Shown: positions 22,564 to 37,074, counted from the first letter of the stretch. The stretch is 64,000 bases of DNA from Pseudisothecium myosuroides (GCA_951799445.1 OX637288.1:31785288-31849287); one strand, 5' to 3'. A program made the numbers and translations. Notes: a model not told the origin generated them from the sequence alone.

Positions 22564-25500
22564 CTAGGAAGATGACACTGGCGTCGTCGCTTCTGGAAGG
22601 CCTAGACCAGGGCCACCAGGGGGCAATGCAGAGAGCCCAGAAGAAATGCTTCCTCCAATAGCAGCTGAGGCGGCAGTTGAGGCGGCAGCCGCAGCAGCAG
22701 GTCTCTGAGATATGGACGCACCAGATGGTGACACAGCCTGTAAAATGCACATCAGAAGATCGTGAGGTCGAAGACAATAAGACCGTGAGGGACCTGATCC
22801 CGATTCCAATACTGATCCAAAGCAACTCAACTATTTTGACAAAATCTGGATCTTGAACCTAAAGTGATCTACCCACATCTCCCAAAAATCACACATGTTT
22901 AAAAGATTAAAGTCACGCAAACAAACTCATGGGAGGTCCACAAAAAATTGAAATTTAGAACCACCACGAGTGCAAAACTCCCGAGATAAGTGACAGACCT
23001 GCCCACTATTCGCCAGCATTGGACTGGCCATGGAATTGCTCGGCTCGGATGCTGGAACTCTTGCATACGGCACAGTACTGGCAGCTCCTCCTTGACCAAG
23101 GCCGCCCAATGGAGGCCTCGTTTGGGGGTTGGCTGAAGGTGCTGAAGAGACCATCAACGAGCCATTGGCTTGACTGCTACGCGGTCCAGGCGGGAGGGCT
23201 GGCTGTGCGCCGGAAGGAGGCCTTCCATTCACCCCGGGGCTCATGCCATGCTTCTGCGGGCCAGAAACACCCACAAGAGGCCCCTGGGTCATGCTTCCTA
23301 AGGGCAGACCGTGAGAGGGGCCGTGGAAAGATGGTAATTGCAGTCCCGGGGTCGCCGTCCCGGAGACTTGGCCTGTTCCTGCAGCGTTGTTCGCCCTTGT
23401 CAAGTTGTAGAGGCCGGCGGAGAGGGGGGAGTTGGCTTGATTGGGTTTCCACTGCATAGAATGGGCTCCGATGGTGCTGGAATGGAGCGGCACCCCATGA
23501 GAGTTGGGGTTGCTCAAGCTAATAGGATTTCCAATCGAAGCTGCTGTTCCGCCCAGTTGGTATGGGTTGTTGTGGTTGGGCAGGGTGGACATCTGCAACG
23601 AACCTGCTGGGCCAGTCGGCGGCAGTCCTGTCTTTCCCAGTAGCCCTGGCATTGCCAAACCCATAGGATTCGGACTAAGATGTCGGGTTTGCAACCTGTA
23701 CCCATACAACCTAGTGGTTCAAGCCTAGAGAAAAGTGCAAAAACAAAACAGTGCAGGCATGGAGGGTGGACCAAGTGCAGCTACGCCTATTTGATAGTCG
23801 GGCTTCGGATAAGAAAATCCAGTGGTCTCTGCGAAACGACTAATCTGCCAGCCAAAATGCACCACTGTCCAATCTAAAGTAGAAAACTCGTCCTCAAGAG
23901 CATCACGACGTCGTCGCTAACAAGTGTTCCATGACTAACGACTCCCTGACCAACGACTTCCAAGACAAGAAGATTCACTCCACTTTTCATAGGAAAGCAC
24001 TCACCTCCTTTGGGGTTGCTGGAGCTGCTGCTGGGTCTGAGGCGCCTGACTTCGCTGCATTTGCTGTGCGGAAGGCACAGGCAAGGGCTGCTGTAATTGT
24101 GGGCTGGAAATGGGCATCGAACCAGCCTGCGAGGCAGCAGCTTGGCCACCTGTTTGAATGGACGCTCCCTGCTGTTGCTTAGGAACTCCACCCTGCTTGA
24201 AAAACAAGTCATTTAAAAAAGAAAAGGACGTGCAACCTAACTGCCCAAAGAGAATGGTCAGAAGAGCCACCTCTACAGAAAACGAGGGAAATCGTCTAGG
24301 AAGCTTCAAGGAACGTAACAGAATGTACCCATAGAAAGAAGCAATCATACCCTGTAGTTCAGAACGATAGACATACGGGAGGAGAGTTGCAACAATCGAC
24401 TATTAGCGTCCAATGTGGACTTTCTATTCTTGAATCGGGCAATTAGGAGAGAAGAAAGTTCTACAATATTCTCCAGCTTGGACGGGGCTTGTTGAAAGCC
24501 CCCGTCTTTGTGACGTTTCAAGTATATCTCGGAAAAACTGTACCTGCGGCATCTGCAGCTGTGGCTGTGACTCAGACTGCTGGGGCCCCTTACTTTGGGG
24601 TCCAGAAGATGCACTCCCGGCTTGTGCTTGTCCAGGTCGTTGATGCAGCTTCTGTCCTGGTTGTTGCATCTGGTCGGCTGTCTCACTCGCTGACTGGTTA
24701 TTTCCACTATTAACAAATGTGCTGCCTTGTCCCGTCTGCGAAGAAAGGTCGTGCGCCATACCTCCTCGGCTTGGCCCCGTGGAATTCCTCGGACTTGGCT
24801 GTTGCTGCAGAGTTTGTGGCGTCTGCGTTTGCTTTCCCTGTGCTGGTTTGGAGGACCCTATGCTCTGCCCCAGTTGCTCAGAAGCCTGGTTGGGAGGGTT
24901 GGATTGCCCTGATCCGGCGGGACTAGCCGGGGCGGACGGACCCAAACCGGGCGGACCACCAACGCCCTGCTGCGCACCCACTTGCTTTTGGATACTGGCA
25001 TGCTGCGGTTGCTGGGACAGCAGATGAGACTGCGAACCCAATTGCTGAGGAGGAAGGCTGGGCACATGCGGGGGGGCCAGCATATGTTGCGCTTGAGGAA
25101 GAGTCCCCATCAGCCTCTGCTTCTGCTGATGTTGCTGAAGGCTCTGCTGCTGCTGCTGCTGCTGCTGCCGGTGTTGGTGCTCTTTCATACGAGCGGCTGC
25201 AGCATAATAAGCCTGGGTAGGATTGGCTTGCATCTGCATATGTTGCTGCTGTTGCTGCTCACCACCCACACAAGCACACACACTAAGTACACGCTCTCTC
25301 AAACTAATATGGCTCCCAATCAAGAACTCAGTGCAGGTAATGACGCGACATTTCAAAGACAATTACCAACTGATTTCGTTGCTGATTTTGAACTTGCTGG
25401 TGCTGCTGGTGCTGCTGGTGCTGCGCTACTTGTTGTTGTGGCTGTGGCTGTAGCTGGAAGTGCTGCTGCTGCTGCTGCTGCAGTGGCTGATGTTGAGGGG

Positions 25501-28500
25501 AGAATGGCTGTAGCAGTGGAAACGATCACACACATTGAGAGCAATATCGTAGGCAAAAATCATGCACTCTTCTAATGTTCGCCTCTAAGGCCGCGGAACA
25601 ATGAACGACCGATACGAACGGACAATAAAACGTGTGCAATGAGATACAGAAAACGTCCCTTTCAAGTGCAAATAGACAGACCACGAATTACAGGACTGAA
25701 CATTAACGTCTTCTAATGGTCCTCCTATATCATCGCTACTTCCCGTGTTCAAAAACTTGCAAAGATGTTGCAAAGATCGACCACCATCCGTCGCACTACG
25801 CCTTGGGAGGCGGACGAGATAGAGGTGTACAGAGCGGCCAAATGAAGCGACACTGTCAAAAGCGGCCTGGAGGATCACCTGAGGCGGGGGGGACGTCATA
25901 GCAGCCATATCACTGCTTAAATTCGAGAGAGCAGCCGCGGCTTGATTGTCACCTTGTTGCGCTTGCGATTGAAGGTGTTGCAAAATCTGTAAACGCTGTT
26001 CCTCTGTGCACGTTCCCACCTGAAATAATCATCCAGTCTCAGATCCATGTCCAAAAGAGATACGGTCGAACTAAACACCAACTTAGTGACTTCGGTCATT
26101 TTCCCTTCAAGGCCACCAAAGCCATGAACAAAGGCACAGGGAGTGGAAATCTTCTAATTCACAGGTATTTCGAACAGGGAAGTCAGCCCCAGAGCTGTGA
26201 AAGAAGGCAACTCCACCAAAACGAAGAAGTGAAAAACTCAATAATCAGGGAAAATACCATCCAAACCAATAGATTCAGACGGCTTCGAGAAGTACCCGCA
26301 GCATGTTCAGCAGACTGGCAGTTTTCCTCGACATGTTCGACTGAGGGAAGGTCCCTGCTGGAGGCACCATGCCACTCAAGCCAGCTGGAACCATATTGGA
26401 AACCAACGGGGAACCCATGCTCGGCAGACCGGCCCTGGGCAGGGACAAACCGCGGCTCAGAGCACCCAACATGGCCCCGGTGGTGCTGGTAGGAACCATG
26501 GGCAAGTCGCTGGGATTGGGCAAACCGGTCAGAAGAGGCAAGCCACCCGGCACGGCCTGCTGCTGCAGAAGACGGGCGTTGTACGCAGATAAGCTGCCTC
26601 CAGCCATTCGCAACCGATTGGCTTCTTCCTGAGACAGCCTGGTCGTGAATCGCTGGGCGTCTCTGCACACGATTAACACAACCGTTCGATTCGGATTGGG
26701 ATCACGACAAAACCATCCAATGCACATACGAATCGCAGAAACCACTAGGAAGCGAAATCGGAAAGGGAAGGAAACCCAGCAAAAGAATCGGCGAAAGCAT
26801 CCGATCAGTTGCTCATACAAACACAACACACTTCCAAAAGCAATGCCACAACCATGGCCGACGTGAGCGCCAGAAAGAAGTCAGAGCCATGCCAGTCAAC
26901 GAAATCATTAGCACATCGAACACCTGAAAAGACTTCACCACGAGGGCAGCATGGCCAGGCTCAAGAATCGTATCGACTCTAAGAAGGTCAGCTCAGTACC
27001 GTGCAGCTGCGGCGCTCATGGCAGCAGAAGACGAAACGGAAGATGGCCCCAAGTTGAAACCACTGGTGCCGGGTAACAAAGGTAAACCTCCGGAGGGGGG
27101 TCTCATCACAGAACCAGGGATCATCGGAGGTCCCAACACACTCCCCTGTGCAGGCTGGATAGGGAACGGCTGGGAAGTCGCATCCCCATTGCTCGTCACT
27201 CGATCACATAAATCCAAAGGACTGTCATCAACACACATGTCGAAACAAAGGTCAGAGAGAACGCATCACGGCACAGAGCTACGGAACAACACTCAAAGCA
27301 ACAAGAGCACAATGGCCGGGGGTTCACGCTCGACGGATCCACGAAGGAGCCCAGACAAAGAACCGTTGAAATTCTTGGAACTCTGGGTCCAAATACACAG
27401 GACTAGATGCCTCTGGCAATCAAACCGTGTCTATCTCAAGCAGAATACGGTTCTGGATGACTCACTTCGGAGGGCCACCAGTGCAGAATTGAGAGATAGC
27501 GATTCCATGAGAAGGATGCTGGGCAGCTAAAGTCTTTTGATCTTGACTGTCACTCTGTACAATGAGGTAGACCCACGCTTGCAGTCAGAACTAAGTAAGA
27601 AAAACTTCGAAGCCCAGAACAAACAGGTTTTCAACAGCGATTCCCGCTTTCAAGAAGACGCGCCGAACGTAACACCTTAAGAGGCACACAACGGAACAAA
27701 CTTTTGGATTCTAAGCCAATTGGACACCATTAGTTAGACCAAGATCGCTAAACACAAGGAACCAAGCGGGTGCTGAAGTGCTCACTGAATTTTTCCGCAC
27801 ACGATGTTTCGAGACAAGTTGGACAATGCACTCCAGATGTTTAAGGCTGTCCTCCTCCGGTACGCCATGAACACGTGGACCTTTAACGTTCCCCTGTATC
27901 GAACACGATCATGCATTCGAGTTACAGACAATACAGCTCACGGAAAAGAACCGCAAAGCACTGATGGGGTCAAGGTACAGGACCTGGAAACTCATCCTTA
28001 CTACGAACTAATCGGTAAGTACATCGCAACCAATGTGAACCGATTGCCTCATTTTCCTCGATCCAAATGATTATCACCGGGCCTCAATCAAGTTCCGGAC
28101 TCGAAGAAGGTAACGTACAGATTTTGAGATGACTCTTACTTTTGAACTCTGGGACTGCAACGAATTCGGGTCCTCTTGATTGTCCATCGCATCTGCACTC
28201 GATCTCTCCGTTAGAGCTATGTGTCGCTCTCTGCATTGCTTGGCTTTTCGGAATATACCCTGAAAAAGGGAGATCCAGACCAGGAATTTAAGCTGCCAGA
28301 TATTCAATTAGAAGAAGAAGACATGAAAGATGCGAGAAAAATGCTCAACTCAATTGCAACTCCTTCACCCGCCCACCGAGTTATGTTACATTCTACCTTG
28401 AGTCTTTCTGCATAATACAGAATATGTAGAGACTAACTAGGTGTATTATGCACTTATTAGGGGTGTAGCCTACGTCCCATGGTGGTCTAGCTACCAATGC

Positions 28501-31500
28501 CACATGATGCTTTAACTACCAATCACCCATGGTACTCTGGCTACGATTGTCCTATGGTGCACTAGCTACCTCAAAGTCCATAGACTTGAGGTCAATCAAA
28601 TTACCGTAAAGCAACTCAATTCCAACACCATATACAAAGAAGCTGCAGACACTGCAACAAGAATACCAACACACAACACGTGCCTCCATCTACGATTTCC
28701 AACACAAGGTGGGTATGAAATACCTTAATTTGTGAGTTCGAGCTCAACACATCGCTTACAAGTTCAAAATTAGGACCCAGATCATGCACCAGGGCGAGAA
28801 TGGCCTGCGCACGGAGAGAAACATGGGAAAATGGAAGTAAGAATCAATCAATCCACAGTTGGTAGTGCACTACATCACTTCAAACCCAAGTATTTGCAGG
28901 ACCCTAGAAACACCGAAAAACAATGCGCGGAACCGACAAGCATAAAATTTCAAATACAAAACATTCAAATTTCACAACAACGACTAATTAAACAGCATTT
29001 ACTCGAAGTCCTCAGGACCAATACAAAGCCTTCCATGATTCCTGCATCAATAAACGAAGGCCATTAAGAACAAGCTTAGGAACTCAAGAGTGCCAAATCA
29101 CACTTACTTGATCTTCACTAGTCGACCAAGGAATCCCAACGCCAGCTGGTGTACTCGTGGGAACCTGCACAGAATAGGGTCCAGTCAGATATGCACCAAG
29201 GCGATACAAGACAACTCACTCGGAGAAAGAACAAAACTTGCTAACCCACAAGATATAAAGAAATGGGTCTGCATACCCTACACGTATCAGGCACAGATCC
29301 ACTCACTTTATTTGGCCGAGCCCTACGATTCCGGTCGCGCATGCTGCTGCTTTGCTTCAACAACTTGCTGGCAGTTGCTACGGAAGGCAGCGCCTGCGCG
29401 CTGTTCTGGGCAGGAGTAGCGCCATCACCACTCGTCTCATTCTGCTTCAACGATTTCTGCTTTTTCACAGTCTGTTGTCCCGGAAGACCTTGGGATCCGG
29501 GCGATCCAGGTGTATCTGTTGGAGTTCCTGCTGGATGAAACACCGACCATGAAAATGTGACACCTTGTCAAAGGGAAAAGAAACTTCAGAGGAGGGCACA
29601 TTCTGCTCGAGGAAAGCTTCCCAACACACAAACCTAGTCTCGTACAAATATACGAAGTCAAGAAGAAGGAAAGCAAAGGAGAGGATACTGGGCAACTTGC
29701 CTAAACTGGCGTCCGATGACGTACCAGGATGTGCCCAATTGGGTTCCCCTTTCCGTTTCATCTGTTCCCAGAAATGGACCACACACAATTAGAGTGGGCA
29801 TCAAGCATAAAACACTCGGCATTAAACTGATCAGATCCTCAACAGGGCACCTACTTAACATCTGAGGACGAAAAATTCAGAGCATCCGTACGAACGTTCG
29901 GAATTACGACCCTTCCGTACCCAAACAGACCAGGAATGTGGACATCACAGGATTAAGCCCCTCATACAGCAAAGTCGAATAAGAGGAAATTCCAAGTACC
30001 TGCTCAAAGCGCACAAGGTCCTGAGAATCTCCATCGCCACCCTGCACAACAAAACGAGCGCACTATTAGCCGGGGCACACACACGGCTAAACAACTTAAA
30101 GTTAGCAGGGGCCGCAGCTTATCTCATGCCTACATTCGCAGCATCGAGTAAACAAGAAAGCAGAGGACGGTCATCGGAATGCTAGGCTATGTTGGTCGGA
30201 ATACCTTTCCAGGAGGGCCCGCACCCAACCCTCCTTCATAAGGTCTGGAATTAGACAACCCTGGAAAAGCCTTGGTCTTCTTCTTCTTCTTTAATTTACT
30301 AGAAGTAAAACTGCCGCCACCAATTCCACCAACTCCATGCAGTTTACTGCTGGAAGTATCATGGCCAGATTCTAATCTCATGGAACCCTCCGCCATGCCT
30401 AAACCATCATCTTCATGCTGATCCTGCGAGTCCAGTCCCGTTCTTGGATACCCACCTGCCGTACAGGGGAAAAAGAAGAAGCAGGGGTTCAGAAACCAGC
30501 ATAGGATTAGCCACATGATCCCAGCAAAGTCCAACACAAGGAAATAAACCATAGCTGTAATCATGGATTAATAGATTTCATACAAGTACACAAGCAAACA
30601 TATGAGATATCAGATAAAAATCGTCGCTATGACCTAGCCAAAACAGCATGCGGAGGACTTCAAGATTACTACAGTGGCCTGCCTACAAGCTTTCTCGCAA
30701 GTAGAGGGAAGGGCCCTTTCCAACAGAAGCCAGAAGCCAGCATCCAATGCCCATGAGGACTGGCAATAATACCTGGTGAAATACAGGAGTGACTGGCACG
30801 GGGTCGGAGGTTAGTGGCTGAGGATCGTGCTCGCTTCACTGGAATGCTTCCAGGAACGCTGTTGGAGCCCAATTCTCCAGGTAAGGACCGTTTCCCAGTG
30901 ACAAAAGGGGACTGCAAGCCCATGTCAGGAGTCGACATACCTGATGATGGGTATGAAAATCCTGAAAAGCAAAGGAAAGGGCTGTTAAGAGATCAACCCA
31001 TTCACAACAGGTGAAAGCAAGACTCCCAGGACTGAGAATAGAACAAACAGTCAACGACGAACAATCTGATAAACGAAGCATCACTTGGACCACAAAGGCA
31101 CAACAACAGCACATACCTTGGAGTCCAATCCCCTCAAGCCTTCTGCCAGAATTGCTGTTCTTAAAAATCTTCTTCCGTTTCTTTTTGGAAATTCGAGCGT
31201 GACCTCCCTCGCCCATGAAGCTGGTCTGGAATTCGTAGTCTTGAGAACCGCCATCCACAAGAAAGTCAGAAAATCCAAAATCACTTCCCAGAGATGCATC
31301 TCCAGATGCTTCAGCAGCTGCCAGGGCCTCGGCCTCCGCAACCGCTGTTGCACGCTTCTCTTCATACTCCTACAAACGTCAGAAAAAGCCAATACGGGAT
31401 GAAGCATCTCTGTTGTCACGCAGGTGGACAGAAGGAGCGGAATACGTGCTGAAATTGCAAAACATGAATCTTAAACGTCAGATCCCACCCTCGAATCCTT

Positions 31501-34500
31501 TAAACATGAAATAGACAACACAGACAAGACAGAAAAAGACTCCAAATGTACCACTTCAGCTCGCGCCCTCTCCATTTCAACCGAGACACGATAAACCTCC
31601 ATTGCACCGGCGGGAACAGTATAATACAAGAGTTCCTGCTCGAATACAACAAACATATGCATCAGCAGCAATCCTAACAGCGAGCTTGACAATAAAATAA
31701 TCCGGCCGGCCTACATATCGGCATTCTCACTCGTTGAAAGAAGAGAAGGGAGAGGAAGTGGGCCTTATAAAGCTCAGGGTGCGGGGAAACACCACGTGGA
31801 CTTATCCAAAGCGTACCTTAGATAAAAGATCCTCATCGAAAAAATAGGGAATGCCATTGCATTCGAAATAGTGGCCGGGGGTAATGGGAGCCACGGCTTG
31901 GGCTACCCGTCCGCACCCGATGACTTTCAAATAGTTTACAGCATATCTCTTCACAGAAAACGAATTCTCCTCCAGTTTCGCAGGCTGCGAGGACTTGTTC
32001 ACAGCCTGCGAAAGGAAACGACATGCGGCAAGTCAGCTGGAGTGAATACCTTCACAAGAGGCACCGACCTGCGTCGGTAACGCTCTGTGAAATCGGATAC
32101 ACACGAAGATCACGGACACGGATCACAGGAGCTCTCAACAAGTGCACGACTTGCAGAAGATCAGCCTTCCCCAACACGGGGGAGGAGAAGAAATACCTCA
32201 GTGCAAGCAGGGACGTCAACATCCATTGGAACAGCTTCGTTTGGGTCATTTCGAGTTTCTTCGGCTTTCCCACTTTTGTCACAAAGGAAACGTCCAGGCT
32301 TGCCCTTCGTCAGGGATGCCTCAGCCATGCGCCAAAACTTATTCACGGTATACGCCATAAAACTGGCTCGCTCACGCTGCTCCTTTACCAAATGCGATGC
32401 CAGGTAATCATCCTTGTTTTTCTCGTAAGCTACCTTATTGCCGATGCGAGCAGCAGTCGCCAGCTTCCACCTACGCTCCTGGAGACGTCAACAGCAACGA
32501 AACCTCTCAGACACACAAACTCGAATTCAAAATAGACATTCCATGAGTCATTCAAACATTCACGATATCCAGAGGAAGCAACTGCAACCTCCTGGATATG
32601 GAATCTCTCAATCTCAACTGATGGACACTCCTGCTGCCACAGGACGAAAAGCCACCCAAGCTCACACTCCAGGCTACAGAAGGAGCTCGGACATCACGAC
32701 GAGTGGAGGTGATCTCAAACCAACTTTAGGGCACGCTTCTAAACTTCATGCAGGATTCCGCATGGACAAACAGGGAATCATTTAGTGCAGATACCTCGAA
32801 AAAGTCCTTGGCCAGCCAGCGCATCTCCTCGAGCACAAAATCCCAATGACATTTCCGTCTGGAGGGCTCCGAAGACTTCTTCACATGATGCCACTTCTCC
32901 ATGAAGGTCCTCTTGGCCTGACAAACATACACAAAATCAGCCCGAGGACCACCCATGACTTACACAGAGTCACAAAACACATATCGATACACCTAAATAA
33001 TGGAGTGAAAGAAGGGTCGGCAGGAGGGGACATCCAGGCTACCTCAAGATTCCCAGCCTCCTCGAGAATATAATCGTCGTGCGCCTTGTCGGCTTTGGCT
33101 TGTCGTTCTGCCTTGCATCTTTCACCTTCCGCTTGGGCCACGGGATCCTGCTCTTTCTCCCGAGGGAGGACGACACCGGCCAATTTGCAATTGGACAAAG
33201 CAGACACACTAGAGGACCGAGCGATGGCTCTCGGAATCCCACCAACAACAGCGCCTGCTTGGCCTTCCGCTCGAAGATCCTCTTGAGAACTGGGAGCACC
33301 GCTCGTGGGCTGACCGCCGGGTTCGGCATCTGCAGCGGATGGACGGGCTCTATTCTCGGCAACCCCGTCTTCGCATTTGATTCGAACATGATGGACACCC
33401 ACCCTTCTCTCCTCCTGCAAGGACCGATCTCGACTAGCTAATCGACCGTGGTTTCCTCCTCTGGAGGCAGCAGCCTTCTTAACCACTCCAGAATGGCGAT
33501 GCAAATGGGGGACTCCCAGAACATCGGCGCCGCTGTCCGCATGCAAGACATGGACTCCATCCACGCGGTGCATGTCACTACCCTTTTCCATAGGAAGCGG
33601 GACAACCCTCTCTTTCTTGTCCTTGCGAAAAGGCGGGTTTCCAGCTTGACGAAGGGCTACGCTCTCCTCCTTCGAAGTTCCTGGACCGGAATCTACAAGT
33701 GCTGTATCCTCGACCTTCTTCGGAGATGCTAAACCATCAGTCTCGACGATCTTCTGTACATGGGGAGGAGAACTGGACACCAGCTCCACGTCGGCGACGC
33801 ACCGACTCACTCGTTCTCGCTCGGCAGCATCCACATTCGAATCAACCCGTGCGGCAGCGGACTGCGCTGACACATGCGAAGGGCTGGGCTCTCGAGAGCT
33901 CGCATCTGCTGCTGCAGGCGGGTCAGACACGGGTCCACACCTGGGCCCGTTCCCAGTCTCAAACTCCTGACTACTAATCAAACCAGTCCATTTCCTCGGC
34001 AGACCATGGGAGCTCTGACTTGGCAAGACTTCGTAGCTCACGTCCGACATCGCCTCATTTTCTACAGAAACAGGCGCTGTCTTGCTCTCCACATTCACCA
34101 CGGGACGGTCAGCACCCAACACGTTCTCTACCACTTTCGGGGATGCATGTCCATTGCCCAACCTTTGACTCCGAGCTCGGTTCCTTTTCACATGCATCTG
34201 AGTCTTGGATCCAAACAAATCCCCGCCAACACAGTCACTATCTACTTCTACTTTCACGTCGCTTGCACCATCTACTCGGGGTTGGTCTGGTTCATTCTCC
34301 AAGGATTTCTCGCGTTTCTTTTCTTCTACCGCTCCTCCTCTCCCTACAGTTTCTTCATTCGAAGTAGGGGCGACTCCAAGCACCACCGAATCAGGGTTCC
34401 CGACTCCCTCTCCTGCACTGCAAGACGTATGCAAGGCCTCAGTGCGTGTGAGTGTGTGAGTGAGAGGGACAGCGAGAGACGAGAGAACAGTGCACATTGG

Positions 34501-35093
34501 TAAGAGTAGCAGGCGTCAAAACACTCAAAGTCTCAAATTCACACACCTCAATAGCTCATCAGCCAATGGTTCTTTCCGTGAAAGAGGCAGCAATGGAGCT
34601 GGAAGCGCTTCCCCAAATTTGAAATCCAAAGGATCTCCACCCTGCATGGAGAAGGACATCCGCGAGTCAAAAAATGGGCCAGGAAGTTCATAAACAGCAG
34701 TTTCTAGAGGACAGGGGGCTTCTGAAACTGTGACCAAATGCACAGCCATTGGATCCTCCCAGCATTCACGTGCGATTTTCCCAGAAGAATACCTTCTCCA
34801 GAAACTCTAGCTCCCTTCTGCGCTCCTCCCGAATAGCAAGATCTCGCCTGAGTCAAAATGGAATGCAAGGACTGGTTTCATTGACTGAAATTCTCTTTGG
34901 GCGTCCATGGCAACTAAGAAACTGGCACCGTTCTCATCTGCTTGCACACATGGTAGCAAACCCTAAACCAAAATTCTGCTAAACAAATTCAAATGCTGCA
35001 CCTAAGTTCAGCTTCAGCTTCTTCAAGTGCTAGGCCACGCGGCGAGAGCTCGGGGGGGTCTACGGCAGCTGCAGCGCCAGCTCCTGCGCCCAT
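22564..35093 (-). CDS. EAF1: EAF1-like HSA/SANT scaffold of the NuA4 complex
   Basis: Twenty-seven exons (coding order): 35093-35002, 34847-34793, 34641-34547, 34417-33043, 32917-32795, 32478-32197, 32005-31817, 31635-31552, 31369-31117, 30940-30773, 30455-30205, 30041-30000, 29761-29725, 29530-29307, 29164-29108, 28804-28724, 28259-28140, 27893-27786, 27554-27466, 27221-27000, 26662-26296, 26019-25879, 25507-25367, 25254-24544, 24192-24005, 23695-22999, 22737-22564. All junctions are GT-AG and in phase, giving 2121 aa. Landmarks: REERRRELEFLEK then GGDPLDFKFG (about 35-60); HSA region (about 550-640, WDFVLEEMRWLAKDF); VPAGAMEVYR; basic KKKRKK; SANT/Myb-like fold (about 1099-1155, IPWSTSEDQ, ALVHDLGPNFEL, CRERH); then a long Q/P/S/G-rich tail with polyglutamine. 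The order matches plant EAF1, the nuclear platform of NuA4 histone acetyltransferase. Family similarity may extend a little upstream of the chosen ATG, so an extra 5' exon is possible. Confidence 0.93.
28474..28576. repeat. ~25-bp x 4 tandem repeat inside an EAF1 intron
   Basis: Units such as CCCATGGTGGTCTAGCTACC and CCTATGGTGCACTAGCTACC repeat four times between exons 16 and 17. Confidence 0.6.
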
Positions 35094-36700
35094 GGGACCT
35101 GGCTCCGCATGGACAGGGCTCTCAAAACCCTGGTGGACATCCAGGGTCTTCTCGAGTCCACCTGGACTGGCTTTCCCCACCGTCTTCCTGCTAATCTTCT
35201 CCTACCTGTTACTTGATGTGGCCAGCCATTGATGGTTTTACAAGTCATCCACCATGTCCGATGCTGCCAGCAGAAACGCACGTTCAAAATCTCATGAATC
35301 TGAATCGAAACAAGTCGAATCAAAAGAGCTCGAACATCAATTCAAGCTTTGTTACGTTTTGGACAACAAGGACTGAATGGATCTTTCTAGAAAATCTGTG
35401 CTCAAGTCCTGAGCTCCAGGCGGGACTGAGGATACCGAATGCATTCTCAGATGCCGTGGAGAGGAAAGACGAACTGTTCGATTCCAACACAAGTACCCCA
35501 CAAATCTTCAAAATTCAAAGACTCATCACATTGACATCCAAAAGGCTCCGTTCCCCCTTCGGAGCTCTGAGCTGCATCGAGTTCATCCTCAATGAACATA
35601 AATGTGGGTCTACAAAGCGGATATCCTCATGACAGAAAAAAGAAAACTTCAAAGTTCCACAGGGAAAACGCGGATTGAAGAAGTAACATCGAGTCATAGA
35701 GTAATCACCATATTAGACAATTTAATTTCCAAATTGGACCTGAGTACAACTAGTAATGCAGGACGTAGAACAATGAGAGACAACCAGACAATGCTCACTG
35801 CCATGTGAAAATGCAAGAAAAATTAATATTAACATCTAGAAACGAAATTCCACAAGAAAACCCTACTCTGTCCAGCCTGACCTAGCCACAATGACTACGA
35901 CTAGTTTCCCCTCCATCACAAATTAAATTCCTCATTTCCAGAACAATCATCATAAAAAACATTAATTCCCAAATGCAACACAGAGCCTCGCCTCGTCCAA
36001 GCATGACAGAAGCAAAATACATACAGGGAGCGAGAGATCCATCGTCATCCCACTCCACGCCCATGCTCAATCGGAATCCATTTCCAAAACCCAATTCCCA
36101 ATCGTGTCCAAGGATTATATTGTCTCCCTCCGACTCCCACCCCGCGAGATTGCCCCAAATTGCCCCGAAATTCACAGGCGAAAACAAACCCCACCGGAAC
36201 CCTAGAAACGCAATACCCGAAATTAAATCCGGAAATGAGCCCGAAGTACCTGCGGGCGAGGCGAGGCTGGAGTGGCACGGGACGCGGGGCACGCCATCCC
36301 GCAGACGCGACACGGACCCCATCGGGATCGGACGACGACGAGCAGGGACGAAGAGCGCGCTCCTCGTCGGGGTTTTGGGGGAAAATTAGGGGCATGAGTG
36401 TGCGCGAGGCTCTTTTTTCAGCGGGGAAGAGGAAATTCCAGCTGCCGCGGCGTGGTGTGGGAGGGCAGGGCCATCGCGGGGCCAATTGGGGGCTGGCCTT
36501 CGCCGTTCTAGTCCAGCTTTGTTGGTGTTGTTGCTGTGTTGGCTTGTGTGCGTGCTGTGTTTTGCTGCTGCTGTCGATGTTGCTGTTGCTGCGTGCTCTC
36601 TCGCTCTCTCGCTCGCTCAGTTTCGTCGTCTCTCTTCTCACTACTTCCTTCACTGCTCTCCGTGATACCCGGATCCGGTCTGGTTGATACCCTCGTCATT
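35094..36700 (-). promoter_or_regulatory. 5' leader and promoter region of EAF1
   Basis: The part from about 36050 to 36680 is GC-rich and, on the minus strand, carries GA-rich repeats (GAGAGAGCACGC, GAGCGAGCGAGAGAGCGAGA types) like the leader of the carrier gene. A minus-strand ATG at 36322 opens a 24-codon stretch ending at a good donor (CCCGCAG/GTACTT, about 36250), which may be a leader exon with a short upstream frame. I could not find an acceptor that joins it in phase to the 35093 exon, so I treat it as leader. Long open frames here (up to about 200 codons) are of unusual composition and not recognised. Confidence 0.5.
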
Positions 36701-37074
36701 TTGCGCCTATCTTTACCCCCAGTTAGCATCAGCCCTTTTTTTTTTTACTTTTTGAGAAAGTGGCAAGATGGCGATCACTTAAAATTTGGAGAAGAATTGT
36801 ATTTCTAAATTCATCCATTTTTAGGACAAAAAAACACTTTTCAATCATACTCATGCACTTTTTCATCCAAATTTGGCGACTTCATCCACATTTTTAATAA
36901 AAATGAAAAAATTTCTGGCAAAAAAAGATTATTTTTATTTGGTGAAAAGCAGACATTTATTTTGAAATGGTGCAAGCTGGCCTTGTGGTGCCAAAAAAAA
37001 TGGGGCTAGTTAGCATCTACTAGTGGATAATTATAACTTCACAAGAACTAAAAATCCGAAACTGTGAGGTGTGA
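36701..37074. other. AT-rich spacer, no gene seen
   Basis: No coding sequence. Composition changes from the GC-rich EAF1 leader to AT-rich DNA at about 36730. Confidence 0.5.

Noticed and set aside
24982..25575. 197-codon + strand open frame, leucine/alanine rich
   Set aside because: It is antisense to the glutamine-rich exons of EAF1; CTG/GCT repeats read as Leu and Ala.
33874..34503. 209-codon + strand open frame
   Set aside because: It is the antisense shadow of the large fourth EAF1 exon; the minus strand is in phase with flanking exons.
36045..36653. 202-codon minus-strand open frame upstream of EAF1
   Set aside because: It lies in the GC-rich leader, has no recognisable domain and could not be spliced in phase to EAF1.
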